Below, piece by piece: positions 34,701-46,451 of a stretch of DNA of 64,000 nt. The DNA comes from Capitulum mitella (Eukaryota; Arthropoda; Thecostraca; Pollicipedomorpha; Pollicipedidae). The translations under genes were made by a program, and so were the position numbers. Location: positions 9,488,393-9,552,392 of the forward strand of contig CP099851.1 of NCBI GenBank assembly GCA_030062745.1, in the 5' to 3' direction. The notes beneath the pieces are model-generated. The model saw nothing but the letters and a program-made list of their open reading frames with translations. It was not told the origin of the DNA and made no database searches. Numbering within the stretch: the first letter of the stretch is position 1; every line of letters begins with the position of its first letter.

Positions 34701-35850
34701 TCCAGGACCTGTGTGAGTATCTCTATGGGCTTCCCATCGGGGATCGTTAGCATTAGTCTGCTTTAGTTTCTATTAAAAAGCGATTTGATTTTTCAGCTGT
34801 ACGTGCCTCCAGTTTCCGGCTTCCTCCCACTAGGAGCCTGAGCATGCGCACAAACTCGTCAGGAAGACCTAAAGCGCAAAACGCCCCATTTGGCCAATGT
34901 AGGTGGCAATTTCATCCCCATTCCATTATCCAGATATCTTATAACATGGATCCGAGCTGTAACAACAAATTATCAAGTCATTCATTGAAACGTTGCAATG
35001 AAAACAAAACCTTAGTTTTGAGGAAAAACCTAAGCAGTTTATTTTGTGCTGCAGCCTGCCTTGGGTACTTTCTCTGATATTATCGCACCAAAAACTAAAT
35101 AAATATTACATCGATTTTAGACAACGCAGTGACATATTTAGCATACCCTCATTTTTTCGGACTAAGTAAATGCCGAATGCTATAGTTACCACATCTGAAG
35201 CTACTACTTCTGGCTATCCACTGAAATCCTGCAAAAAACCGAGCATTATCGGTATAAATATGGCAAAGACACCAGTGTAATAATTCTCATAAGCTTGGTG
35301 ATCATTAATACAACCATGTGCCATCTCATTCTGATTTCGAAATATGTATATGCACTCGAGTGATTCTGAACTTTTGAAATCTCGCGCTATTCCAAGTACG
35401 CCATGGGTGGTACAAGTATGCCTGAAATGAAGCGCAACATGAATATCTTATGTACCAGTAACTCTAAAGTTAGGCTGGCTTGCATTTGAAGCTTGACTGA
35501 CCCCGCTTTGAATCAAAGGTTAATTGTTCATACAACCAGTCAGGCTCATCCTATATCCTTAAAATATTATCACATGATATTCACAGGTAGGTTGACCCAA
35601 AACAAAGGTTGCATGAGCTCTGTCATCCCTGCGTGTAAGCTTCCTCACTCTGAGAAGCCAGCGTCGGATGAGTGTGCGCTCAGGCGAGCGGAGAAGCGGG
35701 TATTTGGCGTTGCTCTGCCCTGAAGATGCGTCGTGTGAGCGCTGATTACATGTAATTGTATGCAGAATCGTTTGGCTATAGCATTTATAACATTATCGCT
35801 ACCCGACTCTGTGTGTACATGGCCTGACATGAGTCTGACTTCCAATTTGG
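31778..35850. other. Intergenic, no gene recognised
   Basis: Many short frames but no recognised domain. At 34516-34576 a TATA-like word (CATAAATAT), a short ATG frame and a CAG|GTAGGT donor-like site occur together. This could be a small first exon but is unsupported. Confidence 0.35.
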
Positions 35851-35910
35851 CGCCATAAAGGAATTTTAGTGAAACCACTGCAATGGTTTCACTAGAGCTC
35901 ATTTATGGCG
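35851..35910. repeat. Compact 60-nt hairpin, pre-miRNA-sized
   Basis: Outer arms CGCCATAAA / TTTATGGCG (35851-35859, 35902-35910) and inner arms TAGTGAAACCA / TGGTTTCACTA (35867-35877, 35884-35894) flank a 6-base loop. The two 7-base segments between them can pair partly. Either strand could form it. Confidence 0.7.
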
Positions 35911-36477
35911 TAAAATCCGAATCTGAGCGCAAGTGAGGGCTGTTAATTCCTTCTGGTGGATTCTTCAGTCGGTGTTTTTGCATTATTCAAGAGAACAGCG
36001 CAGTTGCGGCTAAAATAAATTGATTTGTTCTTATGTAAGCGTTGATGGGCATAAGTGATCTATCATTGAATCAACGAAAACGGCTGAATGTTAAATCAGA
36101 AATCACGGTAAGCTCAGATCACGTCGGACCATGAGTGTTCTAGTCTGGCGGTATTTAAACAAATGTTCGTACCAATCATTTCTACCATTTTGGAAGCATA
36201 TATGGAGAACAACTCGCCAGTAACATTGCAAAACCTCATTAATGTAGCGGAATGAAAAAATGACATGTAACAAAGTTCACGCCATGGCTTTAAAGTTTCT
36301 CGTAGGAAACCTTCAAATTTCAGTGTTTTCTAAATTCTTCTAAGTCGTACAGGTTTCCCTTCAAAATCCTTTGGTTTATGACGACTGGCTTAGGCTACCA
36401 GATGCCTTCAGCTCTAGTTCCCACAGTCGGCACCGAAGGAAATCAAAGACATCTGAGAACACATTAACGCATTAAGT

Positions 36478-36900
36478 AGATCAACCACGCGCAGTGCCGC
36501 TAGGTGAATCATATCCGTGATGTTAAACGATACTTCCTTTTCCTAATCTTGAAATAGCTGACATCCGCGAAAACTTCTGAGCTCTTGCATCCGCCTTACA
36601 TCAGCCAGTTCTTTGAATTCCGTGCGTTCTCACGCTCGTTCATTGGCCTAAAGCCTAGTCGTCCCAGAATATTCGGATTACAAAACGCCTCCTGATTGGT
36701 TGTATAGGGTATCATAATTGCACCATCCCCTTTCATCATTTCCGTTTGTAGGTAGTATATAAGCAGCGCCGGTTTCTGCTCAGCATGTTAAGGCTCAAGC
36801 TCAGGCTCAGTGATTCTCTTCGCGGAAGACTGTGGTGGTGTTCGTGGTGTTAATGTGAGGAGTGACGGTGTACATAGTGTTACTGCGAAAGCGGCCGTGC
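36478..36900 (+). repeat. Dispersed repeat P, copy A, with promoter elements
   Basis: Matches 53640-53985 in inverted orientation: 'agatca...gcagtgccg', 'aaacgatacttcct', 'gctcttgcatccgccttacatcagccagttct', 'cgttcattgg..Naaagcctag', 'aaaacgcctcctgattggtt' and 'tttcatcatttccgtttg'. It contains two CCAAT-box-like words (cattgg, attggt) upstream of a TATA box. It probably represents the 5' end or LTR of a transposable element. Confidence 0.65.
36756..36784 (+). promoter_or_regulatory. TATA box and initiator-like site in repeat P
   Basis: TATATAAG at 36756-36763 is followed 26 nt later by TCAGCA (A at 36782). Copy B of the repeat has an eroded TATA (acttaataagg). Confidence 0.5.
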
Positions 36901-37164
36901 ATTTAGTGCCAGTGAGTGAAAGAAGATAATATAGTGTTCTTGAGGAACACATATTCGTCTCTGATCCGGTGCCGTGTGACTAACTGTCAAGGCTGCAAGA
37001 ACCGAGGCGATAGAAAAGACTGGCGAAAAGGAGGTCGCCAATAGTCAAACTATCACGCCAGGCAGTTAGAAATCTGCTACACATCAGGCCACCTGATGCG
37101 ATATGCAATTATATGCATGTTACAAATTATGTCACTACAATGAGCATTCCGTTAGCGTTCAATT

Positions 37165-37720
37165 AACATGCTCAGAATTGCTCTAGTACAATTGGGGGCG
37201 GAGCTAGAGTTGTCCCTGGAAAATCCCATTATTTACATATACATGGTAACAATTCCATTATTTTTAAAAAATGTTCGGCTATGGAACGTACTACCAGCGA
37301 GCGTTCGCATGATACAGGTTGTTTTTCCCCCGACGTTCCGTCCGCGAGATGGGGGGAGGGGAGTCGAGATGGAGGGAGGCGAGTCGAGATGGGGGAGGAG
37401 AGTCGAAATGGGGGAGGGGAGTCGAGATGGAGGGAGGCAAGTGGAGATGGAGGGTGGGGAGTCGAGATGGAGGGAGCGGAGTCGAGATGGAGGGAGCGGA
37501 GTCGAGATGGAGGAGGAGAGTCGAGATGGAGGGAGGGGAGTCGAGATGGAGGGAGGGGAGTCGAAATGCCTTTCCCGAGCTCCGACTGCCCACGTCAGGA
37601 CGCCGTTTAGGCGCGGAACAGCTGGGTAAAATTCTTTGAGATCGACCTATCTAAGGCTGGTTTTAATGCCCTTAAGTCACGTGTTTCGATAAAGAACTTT
37701 GAAACATTTCTACACGACTA
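37165..37720 (+). pseudogene. Possible LINE ORF2 C-terminal relic
   Basis: FLKNVRLWNVLPASVR at about 37260-37308 resembles the C-terminal 'R...LWN.LP..V' signature near the end of many LINE reverse transcriptase ORFs. After a minisatellite a second frame gives FNALKSRVSIKNFETFL at about 37660-37715, resembling the usual last residues. No reverse transcriptase core is present. Confidence 0.4.
37345..37570. repeat. 19-20 bp minisatellite inside the LINE tail
   Basis: About 11 copies of 'gagtcgagatggagggag' with small length differences. It sits between the two halves of the LINE-like C terminus. Confidence 0.9.
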
Positions 37721-38210
37721 ATAAGCAAAACCCATCACGTCATATATTTCCTGACTCAAATAGATCAGGTGCTCTTATGAGCACAGCTTAATTTGGGAAT
37801 GTATTGGGAATGTAATTCTGTGACTTTAGGCCATAGGTTACGAGATGACCCTTGACTGGTTTGAAATAAATGCAATATTTTTCATTTTCAAAATGAAGCC
37901 TCATTTGTCTTCTATAGAAGCCATTAATAATTTGTGCTTTGACCATCTCAATAACCAAATAAACAAAACCTAGTTCTTCAGTATTAGGCTATACTGGGTT
38001 AATTTCACGAAATTCCATGAAGCCCTGATATGAAACCAAGAACACAAGCGGGATAACACAATCATTGTAAAATTCATGCACGTGTCCTCAATACTGAATT
38101 CTGCAGTGGCGCTTAACGATGCCCAGTTGTTAGCGATCTGGCAAAACATGCGCCGTGGGTAAGCTCGGTGACTGTTTACGAACCAGGTTTGGGCACGCCG
38201 CCTCCTGGAG
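37721..38210. other. Intergenic, nothing recognisable
   Basis: AT-rich, with no recognised feature. Confidence 0.35.
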
Positions 38211-38238
38211 TGCGTATTTACGTATTTACGTATTTACG
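38211..38238. repeat. 8-bp tandem repeat (GTATTTAC)
   Basis: Three perfect copies and a diverged fourth up to about 38254. Confidence 0.85.
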
Positions 38239-38439
38239 AAAGTGCGTATTTACCAATACGGCACCACCTGTCTGTGATTGACTGCTGAGGCGTGTGACGT
38301 TTTTTAAGATGACGACACGCAGACTCGTTTGATTGCATATGGCAGATTAATGTCCGGTAAGGTTTAGGATATAAAATACATGCTAATTTTTTGTACAATC
38401 CTCAGCCACACAACAGCCGTGGCCACAGCCGCAGCCATG

Positions 38440-39060
38440 TTTTGCCAGGTTTGTGCAGTCGCCCCACCCCGTTGGCCATAGGCTTCAGCCGGCTGCCCGA
38501 TGTAAACCTCTGCTTCATACCTCTGTCCTCTGCTGCGGACCGAGAACATGTTACGAGACGTGCTCAACGCTGCTTTAACGAGCCGACCACGCGTCACGCG
38601 ACGTTCCGTCGCGTTCATCGCCGGGCCGGAACCGGGTCCAGCAGCGCTCTCACCGGCCTGCCGTCGGACCGGAACTGCGTCACGTGACACGCCGCTGCCC
38701 CTCGTCGTCTGGGCGGCGGCTGTCACGTGACTGCTCCGGATCCATTGTGTTGTCCGGGTGGGCCGGCGTCGGTCGGTTCCGCCTGTAAACCGTTTTAGGA
38801 GGGCTCTCGGCGCCGCCCGGCCGCTGGAGATAGCCGCCGAGGGCCGGATGAGCGGCGACTGAGGCGACCCCGGCCTGCCAGCGGCGGCGGCGCCGCAGCC
38901 TAGCCAGGACAGCAGCACTGCAGGTTAGACCCGGCCCAGCTAGGCAGCTCTGACCAGCACTGAGGGGAGCACGGCTGCACCGCACCAGCGGCGCGGTGCA
39001 GTCCGCTCCAGCGCAGGACGAAATCGTCAGGATCGTCCCACACCTGGACAAAGGCGCGTG
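38440..39060. promoter_or_regulatory. CpG-rich block with two GTCACGTGAC palindromes
   Basis: A dense CG-rich interval, distinct from its AT-rich flanks. GTCACGTGAC occurs perfectly at 38679-38688 and 38722-38731. This sequence equals the CLEAR/E-box element bound by TFEB/MITF- and USF-type bHLH-zip factors in animals. Long minus-strand frames across it (38364-38918, 38680-39211) have CG-rich composition and no domain. A promoter or 5' exon is likely but the direction is unknown. Confidence 0.4.
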
Positions 39061-39696
39061 ATGTCTCTACAAACAGACCTTCCGTTGCCGGCGTGTGGGC
39101 CATTTCTGGGATGAGGTCCTTAGGTTTATGAACGCAAAAGACATCCAGAAAAATAAGCTGCATTTTATAAAACGTTTTGTTCGGTTTATACGAGTGACCA
39201 GCGACAATCAAGTTCGCAACACTGTTCGCAAAGCATTACCTGCACAGGTGTGAAGTCCAGGGACGGATATTTGTGTCTGATGCGTTCCAAGCGTATGCGA
39301 ACTCGGTCTGAGTCACCGAAAACAGGGCAGCCGTGGGATGCGATATCACATAAGGAACGTGCAGAGCGAAATGAAGATCTGTTTAATTTACAACTAACCT
39401 TGAACCTGAATGGGGCCAGTTTGTCCCTCACTGTCTAAAGGATCCTAGTCCTCCGGAACTTTTTCAGTGCTGATTCCAAATATCACTTTGTACGAGAACA
39501 TACTTTGGCACATTCTTTGGAAAAAACAGATTGGTAACGAAGAAATGCACTCATCGAGACCACTATGACCATGAGCAGTTATGTTAAACCTCACCACTAG
39601 AAGATCATTTGGTAGCATGTCTGGTTCGGAGCGGCGAGTGAGCAGTGCCAGAAAAAAATCTCTTCCCCCAGCATAGGTAGCCATGAGACCAAATAA
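39061..39696. other. Intergenic, nothing recognisable
   Basis: No recognised feature. Confidence 0.35.
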
Positions 39697-40083
39697 TTTT
39701 CAGTTGTCAGAAAACTAATCCTTCTATTTTTGAAACGCTGTGAACGCCCATGAATTTTTTTCAAAATTTCAGATTTATGCACCCATAGTAAAAGCCCTAT
39801 CCATAATCTCTCGATTCATGCTAGTTTCATCGAAATCGGTCGATAAAAAACGGAGTTATAAGAAGTCCAAAAATATCCCCCATTTTGACATTTTTGCCCC
39901 CCGTATCCACAGATTTGAAAATTTCGAAAATTTCTTTTTATAAAAATGTAGTTCACGTCACGGCAAATCGATTGCCGTTTGTTGCGATGAAATCGGATGT
40001 GTAGTTCTCGAGATCTCAAGGGGGCCCAATCCCCCCCTGCCGGAAATCGACCATACCGTCTAGCCCTCCGGGAATAGGGTTAA
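39697..40083 (-). mobile_element. TTAA family 1, copy C, truncated
   Basis: Closely matches 5820-6203, starting near 'aaaactaatcct' and ending 'ccctccgggaatagggTTAA' at 40083. The other two thirds of the element, including the DR1 region, is missing. Confidence 0.75.
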
Positions 40084-41570
40084 GGCCGAGCAAGATTTAG
40101 GGCATCAGTGGCAAGTGCCACTCATGTGAGCTTGGCAATTAGTTCGACTCGGGATCCTCCATTTGAGGGAATCTATGACAATATCACCTGGAAGGTATCT
40201 GTGTATAGACCTATCTGAATAACTTCAATTGTATCAAATAGACCATGAGTGACGGTCCAGCGTCCGCGGCGGTGACGGCCCAGCGTCCACGGCGGTAATG
40301 GACCGCTCAGCTGGGCCATGGTCCCGTGAGTATATTTTTTTGGCCACTTGTTTATGTTCACCGTTTGGTTTCTCTCCTCCTTCGCACTAGCACGTACTCT
40401 CCGTGTACGCCTACGCAGCTGGGCCCTGTGGCCCTGTGGCCATGTAGGCAGGACAACGACAACCCCAGTTTGACTATCCGACTGCTTAGACGTAGCTTTG
40501 CGTGACAGTTTGGGTCTCTTTCTGGGTGGACAAAAAAGAGAAGCAATGCGAAGTAGTGGCTCCATGTGGCGGATTGTGGGCAACGCTAAAAGCCACGCAA
40601 AGCATTGGGAAAAAAGCACATGATGATGAACATTGTTATGTGGGAAGAGCGGGAATGTGAAGCCTGATTTGCATGCCTGTCACGATAACAACCACAAAAT
40701 GTGGGTAGTCGAGCAATAGATTATACAACAATTTAGTATCGGCATATGACACTGGTATACAGTTACTAGCATCGGGACTATGGTAAAATTTGGCTGGCAT
40801 ATGCACTGATGCCCACTTGAAGGCCGTTCATTATCGAATATCATGTTCTTGTGACTGACGCCGGCATATTTTAGGCCAGGTGTCGCATCAGCACTGTTCT
40901 TACTGTTCTTCACACCACTGCCGTTTGGGGCGTTGCCGGGGGGGAGGCATTCCCCTCACTGAACACTTCGGCCCCCCATAGCCATCTCTTATCCCCATTT
41001 TCTTGGCGTGATACCCTGGCGACGCCACGTGCTGCCGGTATTGCGGTATCCAAATATTTCGTCTATAATCGATGGAAGCCTTCCCAAAGAATTGCTCATG
41101 CATGCCTCGCCAGTCCATTCCCCCTTCCGGATGTATTATCTGCCCCTCTGAGGGCGAAGGCCGTAATATTTGGCAACATGAGGCGCCAGTAGTGGCGGAA
41201 TCTCTGTGGAGATGGGAAGGATCAAACGTGGTTTCTTACCTCGTCTCTTTCCATGCACCGCCACTGGTTTAATGTACAATGTTTCCCAGAGCTGGGGGGA
41301 AGTTGCCCCCCTTCCCCGCTCTCCGTTTCCAATGTCTTTTTGAGGTGCCTGTGGATTGCCTACGCATTAAAACACAAATAATATCCAAACAAAACGACCC
41401 CTGAAAACATCAAAGAAAATACTTTCAGTCATGAAAAATTGTTTTTAAGTGAAAAGAGGGTCCACGTGAGCTGTCCGCCCCGGAACTGATCCAATCCCGC
41501 CGCGACAGAGGCATTACCCGCTGTCGGTACGGTGTTATCCAAAAATCTGCTCACGATGTATCGAGCACGG
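40084..41570. other. Intergenic with an unrecognised frame and a 25-bp duplication
   Basis: A direct duplication of 'gacggNccagcgtccNcggcgg' lies at about 40251-40297. The 148-codon minus-strand frame 40173-40619 has no recognised domain. Confidence 0.3.
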
Positions 41571-41719
41571 TCCGGAGATTCCCGGAAATTACTGATGGGG
41601 GGGGGTGTCCGCCTGAGATTTCAGATCGTTTTTTGCAGTCATTGCCATAGGTCTAATCTAAAATCCCTGTATATTGGGGGGTTCGGACACCCACTCCCAT
41701 CCGGGACCGCCAGCCATGG
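41571..41719 (+). repeat. Dispersed repeat S, copy A
   Basis: Aligns with 55045-55190 in the same orientation: 'ggaaattNctgatggggNggtgtcc', 'ctaatNtaaaatccctgtatattgggggttcg' and 'cagccatgg' against 'ctatccatgg'. It may be the end of a SINE or LINE. Confidence 0.5.
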
Positions 41720-42429
41720 TATCGAGCGTAACATTCCCAGGTTTCGTCCAGCTCAGACTCATACTGATTCCAAGGTTTCGATGCGCCGTTTTTTAGCTAT
41801 CGTGACATATGCAAATTGGTGTCGATTAGCATCGGAAATTAACTTGAGCGTTTGTATACATTCGGCAGTCGGCTCCCTGCTATCTGCCCATACATCGGGG
41901 ATTGGTTACAAACTACTCGAGATTGATTTTAATACGCTGAGAATTAAACCGAATTAACGCGCGAATCATAACTTAGTTTGGGACCGTACCTGTCTGAATT
42001 GGTCTCACAAGTTGCAGTATTACGGCACTTCCAGCAGCCGACCAATCGATAGCCAGCCACCGATACCCGCCTTGTGGCGGCGATTGGCTCTGCACTAGAA
42101 CGGATCGATTGTAGACTTTTGTTCCCGGGAGCATTCCCCCACGCACTGTAGCTTGTATTGGATCCTTAAACAACGGAAAATGTCCAAATAACGATTCACA
42201 AAAATATTCTTGAAGTGCTGACGTTCTGTTCAAGAGGTCATGTTTTGCGTTCCCGAGGCATTTAAACCTCTATTGACATTAGCATTCAGAACGGGAAGGT
42301 AACATCCAACATTTTCATCGTTTGTCTCATACGGAAACTTGAAGTTTCAGAATGATCTGGCGTTGTTTTTCAAGTGCATTGAATGAATTTTGTGTTTATT
42401 GTAAACGCAAACATTTGAATGATGCGTTT
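41720..42429. other. Intergenic, nothing recognisable
   Basis: Short frames only. Confidence 0.35.
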
Positions 42430-43102
42430 GCAGGTTGATGAACGACAATGCATTACAATGAAAACGGCTTAGTCATTGCCGGACTACCATGCCGCCGTTG
42501 GTGACATGTTGATGCAATGATGATTTCCCTGACCGTTTCTTACAAGCACTGGTACTGGGCAGGCACGTCTCGAGAAGACAGAACGATCTTGAGTATTCGA
42601 TGACAAACGCTGTCTCGTAGCTGCTTTTGGGTTGCGTGACGCATACAGCTCGCCATGGAGCAGTAGATAAAAAAGAACGGCCGCACATCGGCGGTTCTTT
42701 AAGGGAGAAAGGACAAGGGATACCGTCATAACATTTTACATAGGTCCATTTCCGAGTCGCTCAGTACAGGGCAGTGGGTTACTGGTGCCTGGTGCCGGCA
42801 TGTGCACAACATGTAAGGAGCGGTAAGTGAATATAGCGCCAGGTGTCCAGCGCGGATGTTTCTGTGTTTTAGTACGCTATGCTAGCATGCTTGATCGATA
42901 CGTTCCATTTTTAGTTCTCTCTGTAGTTGGAGTTCTCGGACGGCCCGCCGAATAAGTGGCCCTTTTCAGAGCCGCCAACCCCGCCGCGGCATGTGAGCCA
43001 TCAGGCAACCTGTAATTTCTCTATGCTGTGTTTAGTTTCTGAATGCCACTATTCTCCACTTTATGTGTATTGCAGGTAAAGTCGTTTGCGCATATTATGG
43101 AT

Positions 43103-43431
43103 GGATGGTAGCGTACGGCATTATCGTATTGTATTGCGCATCGCAGCTGGTGGCTCTGGAAAGAGCTGCGTATTTTGCAGTCGCTTTGGCAGTGGGCTTT
43201 CCTCGGTGCGTCAAGACGTCCAGTTGCGGCGGCTGCCGAGAGTAGACTAGATACAGTCCGGACCGTAATTACGCAGCTGTTGCTACGGTCCACTCTCGGC
43301 AGCTGTCGCGACTGGATGTCCTGACGCACCGCAGAAAGTCCACCGCCGAAACGACAACAAAATACCCATCTCTTTCCAGAGCTACCAACTCCGTTGCGCC
43401 ATTAAAGACGATAATACCGCACGCGACTATG
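43103..43431. repeat. Central hairpin with about 140-bp arms
   Basis: 43103-43246 and 43290-43431 are imperfect reverse complements. Paired words include 'gctctggaaagag' with 'ctctttccagagc' and 'ctgccgagagt' with 'actctcggcag'. An inner stem ggaccgta / tacggtcc (43259-43266, 43284-43291) closes the loop. Confidence 0.8.
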
Positions 43432-43469
43432 CAGCGGGCTCTTCGAGAACTGCCAGCTGCATAGACAGC

Positions 43470-44798
43470 TTAACACGCACACTGGATGGGGGGTCTTTTT
43501 GCGCCCCCTGTTTTTCTTGAATATCTCGAGAACGGATCGGAGCTGGTTGCTGCTACTTTGTGACAGTTATGGCAATTGAATAACTCGTCGAGTGGCGCAG
43601 AAAAATAGAAAATCGGCAGGAACTTTTTGAAGCTTCAAGCATTTGAAGTCAGGCAAACAAAACGAAAAAGACGGTTATCGCTGACAAATGGGAACTTTGT
43701 GAAAGAACCAGCGCTCTTCCTAAGGTTACCGTTTGAACACAATCACGCGACGTCATTTGGGTGCAAGTGATGGATGTACCAAGACCAAAGTCAGGGTCAA
43801 CTAAGGGTCAAGGTCGCCAAAGGACAAGGTCAAACAGTTTGTGACCTGATCCAGATTTGCTTTGCGACATGTCGGTTTGTGTGGAATATGCATTCAAAAA
43901 CCCTAATAAAAACACATGCGCGCACACTGATACGCTTACATATACCAGGATCAGTGAAGACCAAGGTCATTTAAGATAAAGGTCAAATATTTTGTCACCT
44001 GGCACAGATTTGGTTTTCGTCATGTCAATTTGTATGAGATATACATTCAGAGGCCCTAATAAAAACACGTTTGCGCACATGGATACGCTTACATATATGC
44101 CAGGGTCATTTCAGGTCAATGGCATCAAAGGTTAAGGGCAACTATTTTTTGACCTGGTCCAGATTTACTTTGTAATATGTCAATTTGTATGGAATATGCA
44201 TTCAAAGACCCTTCTAAAACACGTCTGGCACATTGATATTCACATGTATATACATATCTGCATACGCCTACGTACATAAATATAAACGCCGGAAGTGACC
44301 AAATGTATCGATGTTGGCTACTTCCGCTGAAAATACGCTAAAAGAGTACGTGTTGCGCCCTTATTTACTCTCGAGCTATTCCGTGTCGTTCGAAATCTGA
44401 TCTCCAAAAGATGAAAAAATGGCGCCATAGGTCAATGACCTGAGCATGACCACGACCCGAAATCCTCAGTCAAGACGCCAAATGGATGGAAGTTGTCGTA
44501 TTCCACGTTTTAACGCCAAAACAAACACTCTTTTCCCGTTTCGTTCGAAAAGTTGTATGGAATGGCCCGTACGGGCCGAGAAAGTGTCAAAAGTTGACAT
44601 TTTCCACCCCATTTAACCTTGAACATGTTGATCTAGGGTCATGCAAATTGCACTCAATGTAAATCGTTATAGCCCCACTTTGTCCACAAAATTTCATGTT
44701 TCTAGCTCTTTCCGTTGCCGAGATCGGAGGGGGCACTTTTTGACCCCCCTCCATCCAGTGCGCGTTAGCACGAAACCCCCTTCCACTGTGCGTGTTAA
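43470..44798. mobile_element. TTAA-flanked non-autonomous element, family 3
   Basis: A 1329-bp element with TTAA at 43470-43473 and 44795-44798. The termini are TTAACACGCACACTGGATGG and, reverse-complemented from the right, TTAACACGCACAGTGGAAGG. The right end also carries a second internal copy ('ccatccagtgcgcgtta') about 30 bp inside. It is noncoding. It contains a half-site-rich tandem array and a second half-site patch near 44430-44450. Family ends differ from families 1 and 2 past TTAAC. Confidence 0.8.
43785..44265. repeat. Tandem triplication of about 153 bp inside TTAA family 3
   Basis: The landmark 'tttgNNacctggNccagattt' occurs at about 43838, 43991 and 44145. Each copy also has 'aatttgtatNgaatatgcattcaaagaccctaataaaaacac' and 'gatacgcttacatatatNccagg'. 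Each begins with a run of GGTCA/AGGTCA half-sites. Confidence 0.8.
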
Positions 44799-45310
44799 AA
44801 TGGAACATATCGATCAAACATACTAGTATAACATAAAAAACACAAACATCTGTGCAGTACAGCAGGCGCCATATTCACTTGCCGTTCTTCACATGCTGCG
44901 CAGCTGCCAGCACCAGGCACTAGTGACGTCACCGCCCTGTACTGAGTGTCTCGGACATGGACTTATGTTAAGTGATATGATGGTACCTCCCTGGTAACTG
45001 CCGATGTGCGGCTGTTCTTTCTACCTGCCGGACCGTAGCGAGCTGTATGCGTCACGTGATCCGAGAGCAGCGACGAGACCTGATCCCCGAGACCGTTCTC
45101 TCTTTTCGACACGTGCCTGCCCAGTGCCAGTTTTTGTCAAAAAACGACGAATTCTCGTCATTAACACGACAGCAAAGGCAACCAGACTTTTCTGGAAATC
45201 ACGATTGCATCCATAGGCCACCAAAACGTATTCAGTTACGCAATGGCTCATCCGATTTTACTGTAATGCATTGCCATTCATTTACCTTCACCAGCCGGGT
45301 GTTTTCATGA

Positions 45311-46451
45311 AGTGATGGAAAATGTTGCTTTTTTGCACATGTGCGCTTTTTGCATCGCATTCCCGAAGGTCTGAGACCGCATTTAAAAACTCGCCGAACT
45401 GAATGAATGAATGAAATGAATGAAACTGAAACTCACCGAACACGCATCTGGCAGGAGTATCAGGGCTTCATCCATCGCGTTAATGTCAAAATCAGCCTGG
45501 TTTTGACGCCCAGAGTGCATGCGTTTTTTATGACTGTCGTATTATCTGCTGCATTAACAGTGATGAGACACGACAAGTTATGGAATTATGTAAGATCTAT
45601 TAGTGTAATTTCCCTCATGTACCAAAGCGTTGTCACGCAAGGGAAGCTGTCTGAGGTACGGTCGCCGCTTAAAAGTTTGATATTTGGTGGAGACTAAATT
45701 TTTTCGGACAAAAAAGTTTGTATTTGGCGACTAAAAATTATGCGATAGAAAATATACAAAATGAAGAAAAATACAGTGTAGTTATAGCTCTTATTACCTG
45801 TAGAAAAGATTTGTCCTCGTAGAAAACAAGTAACCTATAACAAGATGTCGATTCAGACCAATGTAGGTCAAATTGGATCAGGTTACCCTCTGCAAGTGTG
45901 GAATCCAAGAACAATTTGTGTCTCCAAAACATATATTACTACAGAAAAGTATTTTATTATCGTCAACAGGTCAGCTGTGCTCGGTTGCGGGCCTAACAGT
46001 TACGTGAAACGTAAGCCAGCCCCAGCTGACATGCCGTGAGATAAAATGATCTGGTGACAAGACACAAGAAGCCCCACTGGACGTACTCAAAATTCAAAAC
46101 AACCAGACCAGACTCGCACTGTCAACGACACACGTAAAAGAAGCAACATGTGCACCTGTCCGAAGGCCAATAGTTTCAAATTTCCGGAAACATCGAGATG
46201 ATAAAATCTGTCATATTATCTAACTGTGCGAACCTTCCTTGCCAATTAATGCATTTCACAAACCGTTTTTGGAACAAGGACCTCTTAAGGACCTTGAAGT
46301 TCCGTCTTACATCCGTGACTCCGAGTAAAAAAAAAGAAAAAATACAAAGGCGCAAAAAAGATTCATGATCAGGTGCCGCAAGCTTCCTGTCTCTGCACGT
46401 CTTGATTCTCATGCCCCTCCTCCCCCCGAACCGGCCCGGCGGGGCCTAATT
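45311..46451. other. Intergenic, nothing recognisable
   Basis: A short (GAAT)n-like run at about 45400-45420. No recognised gene. Confidence 0.35.

Larger units (their letters stand above)
42430..45310. mobile_element. Foldback-like region: long inverted repeat split by a TTAA element
   Basis: Left arm about 42430-42960 pairs, as reverse complement, with about 43432-43469 plus 44799-45310. Matching words include 'aatggaacgtatcgatcaa', 'cactggtactgggcaggcacgt', 'gacgcatacagctcg' and 'atgcattacaNtaaaa'. The right arm is interrupted exactly at the TTAA ends of the family 3 element. The centre holds a separate hairpin (43103-43431). Arms are diverged, with length differences, including about 140 extra bases in the left half (42961-43102). 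Confidence 0.65.

Noticed and set aside
37281-37639. Long frames with repeated EMEGGE-type peptides
   Set aside because: Produced by the 19-20 bp minisatellite and open on both strands.
38364-38918. 184-codon minus-strand frame
   Set aside because: Arg/Ala/Gly/Ser-rich translation of a CpG-rich block with no domain and no start or stop context favouring coding.
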